64,000 nucleotides of DNA from Puccinellia tenuiflora. Lineage: Eukaryota; Streptophyta; Magnoliopsida; Poales; Poaceae. Location of the stretch: positions 721,153-785,152 of the forward strand of contig QRDG01001371.1 of NCBI GenBank assembly GCA_012064385.1. The letters are read 5' to 3'. Within the stretch, counting starts at the first letter, position 1. Every line of letters starts with the position of its first letter. A program made the position numbers and the translations under genes. Positions 56,288-64,000 of the stretch are shown piece after piece. The notes beneath the pieces were generated by a model, which saw only the letters and a list, made by a program, of their open reading frames with translations, ran no database searches and was not told the DNA's origin.

Positions 56288-56781
56288 GAGATGCGTACAT
56301 GGATGAGCTCGTCCCCTTGCAAGGCGCAGGGGGGCACCTGCTCCCTGTTCCGGAACACCCTGATCTGGGCGCCGCTCTCCTGCCGCATCCGCTCCACCGT
56401 CTTCCCTCCCTTTCCCAGCACGCACCCCACCTGCCCTCCGGCCGCCAGCATCCGGCAGCCCACCACGCCGGGGACCTCTTTCTCCTCCTCCCGCTCCCCC
56501 GAGTCGTCGCCCCCCACCACCCGCTCCCACACCCTCACGGCCGCGGCTGGCGCATCCGGCCCGGACACGAAGAGCACGGCCTCGTCCCCCACGGGGGGAT
56601 GCTCCACGTGGAGGTTGCGCGCGGGGCGGAGGGCGGCGGCGCGGCTGGAGGGACAGAGGAGACGGAGCGTGGTGCTGGGGCGCTTGGACGGGGGGGACGG
56701 GTTCGAGGAGGAGGCGGGAGTTGTGGGTGTGGCCGCGCCGCCGCCGGTGGCGGCGGGGCCGGAGGTGGGGGAGATTTCCAT
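50379..56781 (-). CDS. Multi-KH-domain RNA-binding protein (RCF3/HEN4-like), stop in exon 2
   Basis: Seven exons read on the minus strand: 56299-56781, 53817-54206, 53301-53552, 52435-52806, 52110-52186, 50842-50953 and 50379-50522. All have GT-AG borders and matching phases (609 codons). KH1 is degenerate (LRLLCP, no GxxG). KH2 has VGCVLGKGGKTVERMRQESG (GxxG at 123-126), KH3 VGGIIGKGGATIRAL, KH4 IGCLLGKGGSIIAEMRK, then a Pro/His-rich linker, and KH5 IGFICGTNGGDLSEIKK with ISGAVITVHDP. Such five-KH plant proteins act in nuclear pre-mRNA processing. Exon 2 contains an in-frame TAG at 54165-54167: one base is missing just before and one gained just after, replacing five residues of a helix. The product would stop at residue 174. 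This is either a pseudogene or an assembly error. A MITE lies 33 bp upstream of the ATG. Confidence 0.85.
51194..52063 (+). mobile_element. Poly-A retroposon in intron 5 of the KH gene
   Basis: An 18-bp perfect direct repeat, aaaaagaatgaagaaagc, lies at 51176-51193 and 52064-52081, and the insert ends in a poly-A run. Long TSD plus A tail means target-primed reverse transcription by LINE machinery. The 870-bp body is GC-rich with gccttccttcttgccgg, but no RT or RNase H motif is visible. It could be a LINE 3' end or a processed transcript. Orientation is antisense to the KH gene. Confidence 0.8.
54207..56298 (-). other. Intron 1 of the KH gene
   Basis: A 2.1-kb intron between exons 1 and 2. 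A less AT-rich part at 55090-55840 carries short frames on both strands (such as 55345-55569 minus) that are not recognised, possibly an old insertion. No gene is supported. Confidence 0.55.
56245..56285. repeat. (GA)20 microsatellite beside a splice donor
   Basis: About twenty perfect GA units. In the direction of the KH gene it is a (CT)n tract beginning about 13 nt downstream of the exon 1 donor at 56298. Confidence 0.95.
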
Positions 56782-56813
56782 GGGATTGGACGGTTGAGCT
56801 AAAACCCTACTGA

Positions 56814-57148
56814 GGGCTTGTTTGATTCAAAGGGTAGGAAAAGTGTACGGATAGGAAAAGTATAGGGTTGGAGTGGCATGACAAGTTGAATCTTACAGGA
56901 ATTGAATACTAAAGGAATGTGGATCAAGTGTGTGTTTGAATCATAGGAAAAGCAAAGTAATTCTAACATGAGGTTGGAGTGGAGGGAAAATTTCCTACAA
57001 AATAGAGAGCAAATAGAGTGCAAAGGAATCCTTTGAAGGAATTCCTAAGGATTGCAATCCTTTGAATCAAACGACCAACGTAGGAATATTTCCTAAGGGA
57101 TAAAATCCTTCACAAATCATTTAAACTTTCTTTGAATCAAACACACCC
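56814..57148. mobile_element. Tourist/Harbinger-type MITE, 335 bp
   Basis: Left end gggcttgtttgattcaaag and complement of the right end gggtgtgtttgattcaaag form TIRs. A 3-bp repeat, TGA, lies at 56811-56813 and 57149-57151. The interior is rich in aggaatt and aggattgcaatcct words. It sits in the leader or core promoter of the KH gene. Confidence 0.85.
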
Positions 57149-57405
57149 TGAGAATGCTGGCAGAGAAAAACCGCTACCGCGGCAGTTGCGGCGGCGACTA
57201 CAGATTTCAACCGTGCGATTGGACTCGAAGGGTCGGATCAAGCACAAACATACTTGAATTTAGTAAATGATAAATTAATTGTAAGAATAAATACAGTCTT
57301 ACTTTCGGATAATCTATATTTAGTATTAATCAATTGTTTTTGGGAAGTGTTATTAATCAAAGTAATTTGGTACACGTGTGCTGCTATAAAAAAAATGATC
57401 ATTTA

Positions 57406-57503
57406 CTCCCTCGTTCCATATTAATTGAATCTCAATGGTTGTTTGTAGATATATTTTACATCTAGGTAATATATGAGAGTCAACTAATATGGATCGGAGG
57501 GAG
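57406..57503. mobile_element. Stowaway MITE, 98 bp
   Basis: ctccctcgttccatattaat at the left pairs with attag/atatggatcggagggag at the right; TA flanks both sides. The left TIR has lost one base (ctccctc-gttcc). Confidence 0.85.
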
Positions 57504-57509
57504 TACATG

Positions 57510-58134
57510 GAGTAACAAAATTTTCTACATGGAGATTTTTTGTATTGTTCTATTACTATATGGAGTTTTTAGTGCAACATGATTGAGGCATGAGCGTGAG
57601 CACGGGAACTACAACACCTCTCATGAGAACATTTCGGTATTTTTTTTCAAGAACCTGCAGGAGATCTGCGCATCATTGAAAAGATTGAAAAGAATTATAG
57701 AGCTTATGTTTGACAGAAAAGTTACAAGGCACAAAGCCTGAACCACCTCCACACCAACAAATAAAGCCTCCTCCACCTTGGGACAGGCTACCCACCACTC
57801 GCGTCGGTCCACGTCTACAAGAAAGCCAACTTTGCCATTCATTCGAGATACGACCGTGCATGATTGTGGCGCTACAAGATTGCGCTTCAAACACGCGCGA
57901 ATTGCGTTCGAGCTAAAGGCTACGCATGACTGGCAGTAGCAGCGAGTTCAGTTCTCGGCGTTGCTTGGCTAGGACGGACTCAGAGGCCACCACGGTGAGA
58001 GCGAATCCGTCATGAGGTATGTTGGGTTCTCTTCAAATAAATGTAGGTATGTTGTGAAATTTAATCATATAAATTTAATGTAGGTATGTTGTGGACGATT
58101 GAAGACCGGGAGCAGTTCGACGCCACCACCAATC
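57510..58134. other. Unassigned sequence left of the gypsy element
   Basis: Short frames at 57620-57915 on both strands lack known motifs. aaatgtaggtatgttgt occurs twice (about 58040 and 58080). Nothing supportable as a gene. Confidence 0.35.
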
Positions 58135-58139
58135 CACAC

Positions 58140-59063
58140 TGTCGGAGGGCAGCCCCCGAGTAGGGTCAAGATGTCAAAATAAGCGTGGACTCGGAGTTGA
58201 CCGAGTCAATGGTAAACCGACATACCTTACAGGCTTACCCGGAGTCAACCGGGTCAAGGCCAACCGACATACCCAGATGTCGGATCATACATATTGCATG
58301 TCGGAATCTTCCTTGTTCTTTTTGTGTGTAGGAAAGGAGAAACCGAGTCAGGAGGTATCTGGCATGCCTATCCGGATCGGGAGGAATGAAGCTTTATCTC
58401 GGCGTCTGGTCAAGGCTCACGTCTTGTCCCTACAATCACGGGACAGGCGTCCTGCCACTGGCAGGACATGATGCGTTGCCTACTCCTTGACTCGGTGGTC
58501 ACGGTATGGGGAATCAGGCCTCCATGCTGCTGACCGAAGTAGTACGGGGGAGCAGTGCACAGGAGTTGATAGATTGGACATGCCACGTAGGGATGACCGA
58601 AGCAGTCAGAGGACCGGACGTGGCCACGGTGCTACCTACGTCAACACCAACGTCAGCCCTAACCCTGTGCCCTGGGTTTCCCTATATAAGGAGCACCAGG
58701 GGCTCCTCTTACGGGGACGATCCCAGACGCTTCACGAGACACTTTAGATATTTCCTCGAGAGCCAACAGAGAGCCAGAGAGTTATTCCGAGACTCGGTAG
58801 AGAGCCTAGAGCTCGTTGTTCATCTCATACAGCTCAAGGAGCAGCTTGTGACTCAGTTGTAATCCACCATATATAGATCAGACGAGCAGGAGTAGGGGTG
58901 TTATCTCCTCACGAGAGCCCCGAACCTGGGTAAAACCGTGTGTGTGTGTGTGTGAGTGTGTTTCTGTGTGCGTCTTCACGCGCCAACCCTCCCCGGTGCC
59001 TCCAGCGTCCATCGACCCCAAGTTAAGCCTACCTATGGCATCTGTTCGTGCACCACCACGACA
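58140..59063 (+). repeat. 5' LTR of the gypsy element
   Basis: 924 bp from TGTCGGAGGG to CCACGACA. TATA box ctatataag at 58682-58690. U5 contains a (tg)n run at 58938-58965. Confidence 0.78.
58682..58690 (+). promoter_or_regulatory. TATA box of the gypsy LTR
   Basis: ctatataag within U3, about 380 bp before the LTR end; transcripts would start near 58715. Confidence 0.65.
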
Positions 59064-59065
59064 GT

Positions 59066-59082
59066 TGGCGCCCACCGTGGGG
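59066..59082 (+). other. Primer-binding site of the gypsy element
   Basis: tggcgcccaccgtgggg starts two bases after the LTR end, the common PBS position and wording in grass gypsy elements. Confidence 0.75.
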
Positions 59083-59388
59083 TCGGCAGCGGCGCTGGCT
59101 GGTGTGTTCATCCGGACGGGCTCCTTCATCGTGTCGGGTGAGCGCGTTCTCTGTGGCCTCGTCCACAGGTTCGGCTCACTCAACGTCGTCAGCGACAACG
59201 CCGGCTGTTTTGGTAGCAGGCCGCTACCCCGGAACGGCTGCCTCATCGAGTTCGGCTCGCTCACGGTCTACGTCGCCACCGAGCTTCCCTGCCGATCTCC
59301 CGAAAGGGTGCAGGTTGCTGCGGATCCTCCCGCAGTCTATGCAGCTCGCGGCCGGCGTATCGCTCGCCCCGCTAGCTGTGCAGAGGTC

Positions 59389-61881
59389 ATGATGACCGCT
59401 CCAGTCGTTGGTACCGGCAGTGCTACGGCTGGGGAGGCCGAGGTCAGCACCAAGTCAACCAATACGGCACGCCCGCCGTTGGAGAGGCCGGAGAACCGCA
59501 CGGTGCAGGCCGGTACATCGCGTGTGCCGATAACGTCGAGTCCTCTTCAGGACGTAATCGAGAAGCTGGCAACCCCAGTGGCTTCGAGTGCAGATGCTAC
59601 TCTGACCCAGGCCGAGCTGGATGAGCAGCACAAGAGCATACTCCAGGAGGCCAAGGAGGTGGCCCGAGTCAGACAGGAGTTTGACATCGCTCTCCGTGAG
59701 TATAACAGTGCTCATGGTTTTACGCCGGTAGCAAACCCGGTTAGTCGCATAGATGAGGTACGAGCTCGAGGTAGAGACCTCAATGCCGAGATAGCTAGAG
59801 ATGGTAGAGCCAGATCTAGTAGAACTGCTAGCCATGTGTCGGCAGATAGGCCAAAGTACAGTACTCCTGGCAAGAACCTTAGAGCTGCTGAGGCTGCCAT
59901 AACAGAGTTACCTAGCTTGTCCGGTGATGCTCGTCGTAGGCAGCAGGACCGGGAGAACGAGTTGGTAGCTGTAGACAACCGTCAGAATGAGGCATTCCGG
60001 AATGCAAACCCGGATGTAGGTGGATCCCGGTACCTCTACTCAACTGGCGGTGCCGGAGGAGTGTCCAAGGGACAGGCCTCTTCGCCATATGTCGGCGGAA
60101 GCCGCGACCGGAGTGTAAACTCTGGTAAGAACAAACAGCTGCAGGCGTATGATCCGGTATATGCCGGAAAACAGATAACAGGCCAAGGTCAACCTGGTCA
60201 GGGAGCACCAGGACCCGTTCCGGGCAGGCAAGGAACCAGCCGGGTTAACCCGGCAAATCCAGGTCAGCCACCCCGGTATCCGGTACCCAATCCACCTCGG
60301 CAACGACAGGGTGCCGGGTATGCCGAACAGGCTGCCGACCGATACGACGATGGTTACTCGGCCATGGAGCGGGCCGGGTACACAAGATTCAGAGACCTGG
60401 CGACCGAGGGTGCACTCGGTGCTAGGCTGGGAGCTCGCCAGTTGCCGGCTCATGACGTCCGCAACAAGCTTGACAGAATCTATCTGTCTGAGCTCCTGGA
60501 GGAGCAAGGCTCACCGGGTCCTGCATGTTTTGGACCCCGGATAATGAAGCATGCACCGGTGCCAAATTTCCAGCTTCCCCGGGGTGCTAAGACATATGAT
60601 GGCAGTACCAAGCCAGAGGACTGGCTGACAGATTATGTCATGGCGGTACATATCGCTGGTGGCAGCCGCCGATGGGCTGTGCGGTATGTACCGCAAATGC
60701 TAGAGGGGCCAGCCCGGATCTGGCTGAACAACTTGGAGGAGAACAACATTGATTGCTGGCTCGACTTTTCCGATGCTTTCGTCAGCAACTTCTCCAGCAC
60801 GTACAAGAGGCCGAATCGTCCACAGCAACTGTCGATGTGCCGGCAAAGAGAAGACGAAACTGACCGGGAGTATCTTACCCGGTGGAGCACAATCCGCAAC
60901 TCCTGTGAAGGGGTGATTGAGTCGCAAGCCATTGCATGGTTTGCGCAAGGGTGTCGACATGGCTCCATGCTTTGGCAGAGACTCCAGAGGGAGATGCCGG
61001 CCACCTTGGCCGAGACAATGGCAATAACAGACAGTTATGCCCTGGGTGATCCGACTCAGCCTTTACTGTCCCAGGTCGATGTGGGCAGGAGATATCCCGC
61101 TCAGGACCGGGACAGATCCAGCAGGCGTAGTGATCGCCCGGATAACCACAACAAGAGAAGAGAGGATAGGCCGGGTTACCGGTACGGGTCAGACCAGGTC
61201 GCGGCCGTCGACCATGATCAAGTGGGTGCCGGCAGCAGCCAGCGCCAGAAAAATGATGGTTCCTCATGGGGCCAAGACTCGGAAGGAAAGAGGCCGTGGA
61301 ACGGCGAGAAGAAGCCGTGGAACGGCGAAAAGAAGCCGTGGAATGGCAACAAGAAGCAGTGGGATGATCAGGAGAGGTACACCTACGAGAAGATGCTGGA
61401 TGGTCCTTGCAGCTTCCACACCAAACATCCCAGCAGACCGGCTCAGCACACAACCCGGGACTGCAGTTGGTACAAGCGCAAGCCGGTAACTGCTGGTCCG
61501 GCCTCCCGACCTGCGCCTCTCACGGGTGCAAACACTCAGCCTCTAAACACTCAGCCGAGGCAGGAGCATGTCAACCAAGTGACCAACAACAACAACAACT
61601 ACAACCCCAACAACAATGCTGGCCCGAGTCGGCAGAATGAGTACCGGAAGCCCCATCAGAGCTACATGGTCTTCGTGACCGAACCAACGGACAAGCAGAG
61701 CCAACACCGGCGCGCGATGAAAGTGAACGTGGTTATGCCGGCCGTGCCCAAGTTCATGTATTGGTCCGAGGATGAGATCAGCTGGAGCATCAGGGATCAT
61801 CCCAGGGGGTTATGCTTTGGTAGTGAATCCGACATTCATTGGACCCAGTATCAATGTCAGTTTCAGCCGAGTTCTCGTTGA
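59389..61881 (+). CDS. Gypsy gag polyprotein
   Basis: The open frame runs from 58942, but that ATG lies in the LTR upstream of the PBS. The first reasonable start is 59389 (MMTAPVV), giving 830 aa. A charged helix (QEAKEVARVRQEFDIALREY) is followed by a disordered Gly/Pro/Gln region, then the Retrotrans_gag domain (about residues 440-553, with RIWLNNLEENNIDCWLDFSD). After that comes a basic region with three PWNGEKK-like repeats and a CxxH...C zinc-knuckle-like motif (CSFHTKH...TTRDC). Gag forms the cytoplasmic particle. The frame ends at 61881; pol continues in another frame from about 61790, where the sequence jumps at cccaggggg, so a small deletion probably broke a continuous gag-pol frame. 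Confidence 0.82.
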   Translation: MMTAPVVGTGSATAGEAEVSTKSTNTARPPLERPENRTVQAGTSRVPITSSPLQDVIEKLATPVASSADATLTQAELDEQHKSILQEAKEVARVRQEFDIALREYNSAHGFTPVANPVSRIDEVRARGRDLNAEIARDGRARSSRTASHVSADRPKYSTPGKNLRAAEAAITELPSLSGDARRRQQDRENELVAVDNRQNEAFRNANPDVGGSRYLYSTGGAGGVSKGQASSPYVGGSRDRSVNSGKNKQLQAYDPVYAGKQITGQGQPGQGAPGPVPGRQGTSRVNPANPGQPPRYPVPNPPRQRQGAGYAEQAADRYDDGYSAMERAGYTRFRDLATEGALGARLGARQLPAHDVRNKLDRIYLSELLEEQGSPGPACFGPRIMKHAPVPNFQLPRGAKTYDGSTKPEDWLTDYVMAVHIAGGSRRWAVRYVPQMLEGPARIWLNNLEENNIDCWLDFSDAFVSNFSSTYKRPNRPQQLSMCRQREDETDREYLTRWSTIRNSCEGVIESQAIAWFAQGCRHGSMLWQRLQREMPATLAETMAITDSYALGDPTQPLLSQVDVGRRYPAQDRDRSSRRSDRPDNHNKRREDRPGYRYGSDQVAAVDHDQVGAGSSQRQKNDGSSWGQDSEGKRPWNGEKKPWNGEKKPWNGNKKQWDDQERYTYEKMLDGPCSFHTKHPSRPAQHTTRDCSWYKRKPVTAGPASRPAPLTGANTQPLNTQPRQEHVNQVTNNNNNYNPNNNAGPSRQNEYRKPHQSYMVFVTEPTDKQSQHRRAMKVNVVMPAVPKFMYWSEDEISWSIRDHPRGLCFGSESDIHWTQYQCQFQPSSR

Positions 61882-62461
61882 TAACGGGAGCATCATCAAC
61901 ATCATGTATCGGGACACCATGGTCAAGCTCGGAATAACCGAGAATATGATGCAGCCAAGTAGAACCACCTTCCATGGTATCGTGCCGGGTGTCTCGCATG
62001 CACCCATGGGCACAGTTTGGGTCGATGTTGCCTTCGGCGACATAAGCAACTGCCGGACCGAGAGTCTGCTGTTTGAGGTTGTGGACCTCAAAAGCCCGTA
62101 TCATGCCTTACTCGGTAGGCCAGCACTCGCCAAGTTCATGGCTTCCACTCATGTGGCCTACCTGAAGATGAAAATGCCGGGTCCGAATGGTGTCATTACC
62201 ATCTCGGGTGATTACAGGCGTTCCATGGAGTGTGCTTCTGCCGGATCACTTCTGGCCGAATCACTGGTGATCGCCGCAGAGAAGAGGAGAATCCATGAGG
62301 TGGTGGCTCTGGCCCAATCCGCTCAACTCGGTATACCGAGTCCGGCTAACCCGCAGCAGACTGCAACCTTCCAGGCGGCGAGGGAGTCCAAGAAAGTCGG
62401 CGTCGACGAGTCTAACCCGGACCACATCGTCATCATCGGTGCTGGGTTGGACAGCAAATAG
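61772..62461 (+). pseudogene. Gypsy pol, aspartic protease part
   Basis: After the frame change, PGGYALVVNPTFIGPSI leads to the retropepsin core VLVDNGSIINIMY (active-site Asp, with DNGS in place of DTG or DGG), then HALLGRPALAKFMAS. The frame ends at TAG 62459-62461, after which the pol frame resumes unchanged, so the TAG is a point mutation. The protease would process Gag-Pol. Confidence 0.75.
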
Positions 62462-63751
62462 GAAAGCGAGCTCATCCACTTCCTCCGTGAGAATCGGGAT
62501 ATCTTTGCATGGTCCAGTCAGGACCTGCCGGGTGTTCCGAGGGAGTTGGCTGAGCACTCATTGCATGTCAGGCCTGATGCTAGGCCGGTGAAGCAACCTA
62601 CGCGGCGTCTTGCCGAAGGAAGAAGAAAGGCTGTGGGTGACGAGTTAGCCAAGTTACTCGCATCAAACGTTGTCGTGGAAGTGAAATACCCGGACTGGTT
62701 GGCTAACCCGGTCCTGGTAGAAAAGAAAAAGGAGAACCCGAGTGCAGCCACTGTCTGGCGCATGTGTGTTGATTACACTCATCTAAACAAGGCATGTCCT
62801 AAGGATCCATTCCCGTTGCCCCGGATCGATCAAGTGATCGACTCCACGGCCGGGTGTGAACTGTTATCATTTGTAGATGCATACTCTGGTTTTCACCAGA
62901 TACCATTAAACCCTGCTGATCAAATAAAGACTGCCTTTATCACCCCATACGGGGCTTATTGCTATCGTGTCATGTGTTTCGGGTTGAGAAATGCCGGTGC
63001 TACTTATCAGCACTGTATGCAAAAATGTCTGCATGACCAAATAGGAAAAAATGTGCAGGTGTATGTCGACGACATAGTCATTAAAACTAAAGAAAAACAT
63101 ACCTTGCTAGATGATCTCAAAGAGACATTCACCAATCTGCGGAAATTCCGGCTTAAGCTTAACCCGGATAAATGTACATTCGGAGTGCCTGCAGGCAAAT
63201 TACTCAGTTTTCTCGTGTCTAGCCGAGGTATCAAGGCAAACCCGACTAAGATCCGAGCAATAGAAAACATGAAGTTACCGAGATGCCTCCGGGATGTCCA
63301 GAAATTCACCGGATGTCTGGCTTCTCTGAGTCGTTTCCTAGGTCGGTTGGGAGAAAAGGCCTTGCCCTTATACCAACTGATGAAAAAATCGGATAAGTTT
63401 AGTTGGACTCCGCAAGCGGATGCGGCGTTCCACGAGCTGAAAAAGATGTTGGCTACTGCGCCGATATTGGCTTCGCCACTACCGAGAGAGCCCATGTTGC
63501 TCTACATTGCGGCCACTAACCGAGTTGTTAGTGTCGTAGTAGTGGTGGAGCGAGAAGAAGAGGGAACCACCGTACAGAGGCCGGTATATTATTTGAGTGA
63601 GGTGCTCTCCACATCAAAACAAAACTACCCTCACTACCAGAAAATGACCTATGGCGTCTACATGGCGGCCAAGAAATTGAAACATTACTTTCAGGAGCAT
63701 CCTATAACTGTCATAAGTGCGGCCCCTGTGTCGGAAATCCTCGGCAACTAG
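62462..63751 (+). pseudogene. Gypsy reverse transcriptase and first RNase H
   Basis: The frame begins ESELIHFLRENRDIFAW, then RT with CVDYTHLNKACPKDPFPLPR, FVDAYSGFHQI and VYVDDIVIK (catalytic YVDD), followed by RNase H-like ATAPILASPLPREPMLLYIA and QNYPHYQKMTYGVYMAAKK. The expected first Asp of this RNase H is not seen at MLLYIAATN, typical of the decayed first domain in Tat elements. TAG at 63749-63751 interrupts the frame, which then continues. Confidence 0.82.
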
Positions 63752-64000
63752 GATGCCAGTGGCCGAGTTGCCAAGTGGGCTATCGAGCTCGCAGATTACG
63801 CGCCGCAATATGCGAGAAGAGATACCATCAAATCTCAAGCAGTGTCCGATTTCTTTGTGGATTGGGCCGAGATGCAGTATGAGCCGTCCCTGCCGGACTC
63901 CAATTACTGGAGAATGCATTTTGATGGGTCCAAAGTAAAAGAGGGCCTGGGAGCCGGCGTGGTTCTCACCTCGCCAAAGCGAGACCAGCTGAAATATGTT
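63752..64000 (+). pseudogene. Gypsy connection and start of second RNase H, cut by window
   Basis: In the same frame: VAKWAIELADYAPQYARRDT, QAVSDFFVDWAE, then WRMHFDGSKVKEGLGAGVVL, the start of an archaeal-type RNase H with its first catalytic Asp (FDGS). The window ends inside this domain. Confidence 0.8.

Larger units (their letters stand above)
58140..64000 (+). mobile_element. Ty3/gypsy element, Tat lineage, cut by window end
   Basis: The order is 5' LTR (58140-59063), PBS, gag, protease, RT, RNase H and a second RNase H beginning at about 63920; integrase and 3' LTR lie beyond the window. gag-before-pol order with a PBS of the tggcgcccaccgtgggg type is typical of gypsy. Two RNase H domains in a row are a mark of Tat-lineage elements. 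At least one frame change and two TAG codons show that this copy is inactive. The base before the LTR is cacac, a candidate TSD that cannot be checked here. Confidence 0.88.

Noticed and set aside
56165..56802. Plus-strand ORFs over KH exon 1
   Set aside because: Complement of a GC-rich exon with KH motif on the minus strand.
58942..59388. N-terminal extension of gag starting in the LTR
   Set aside because: The ATG at 58942 is upstream of the PBS and within a (TG)n run of U5; the open frame there is chance continuation.

Overview
The window is nuclear DNA from a large-genome grass, most likely Triticeae (wheat, Aegilops or barley relatives). The evidence is multi-exon plant genes with GT-AG introns and TATA boxes, many Stowaway MITEs with CTCCCTCCGTTCC ends, and nested LTR retrotransposons, LINE tails and Helitrons that fill most of the sequence.

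Host genes are few. (1) A single-exon, secreted cystatin-like gene at 5785-6171 (+) lacks the QxVxG loop. (2) A small gene at 12692-13460 (-) has a clear last intron but an unresolved frame change. (3) An intact six-exon MANNAN SYNTHESIS-RELATED / O-fucosyltransferase-family gene lies at 21968-24964 (+), with one GC-AG intron. (4) A seven-exon KH-domain RNA-binding protein gene (RCF3/HEN4-like) lies at 50379-56781 (-), with an in-frame stop in exon 2, a retroposon in intron 5 and a Tourist-type MITE directly upstream of its start codon.

The mobile part, left to right: a Mutator-type MITE with a 9-bp target duplication (527-947); two GC-rich Harbinger-type elements (1115-1923, 3117-3443); a SINE (3577-3853); a 1.36-kb solo LTR (7971-9328, duplication TATGG); a 1.4-kb array of about 28 AT-rich 52-bp units (10196-11606); a LINE tail (12050-12449); a Stowaway nested in the TIR of another Stowaway (14935-15231); and a young Copia element (15710-19806). 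The Copia element encodes a gag fused in frame to RNase H, and its 3' LTR is split by a 1,772-bp Helitron carrying fragments of a GT47 exostosin gene and an IST1-like gene.

From 27002 to 38707 there is an 11.7-kb Helitron with both termini, a degraded spliced Rep region (HUH motif and paired tyrosines), a long intact PIF1-type helicase ORF and a spliced antisense gene of unknown function. It abuts a second Helitron-derived region reaching to 43009. A 3.25-kb solo LTR (45313-48565, duplication CTGAT) follows, next to a LINE RNase H relic. The right end holds the 5' part of a Tat-lineage Ty3/gypsy element (58140 to the window end) with LTR, PBS, gag, protease, RT and two RNase H regions, broken by stops and one frame change.

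The genes do not form a pathway. The main interest is the datable nesting of elements, the gene fragments carried by Helitrons, and the antisense Helitron gene. All homology calls come from reading motifs; no database search was run.
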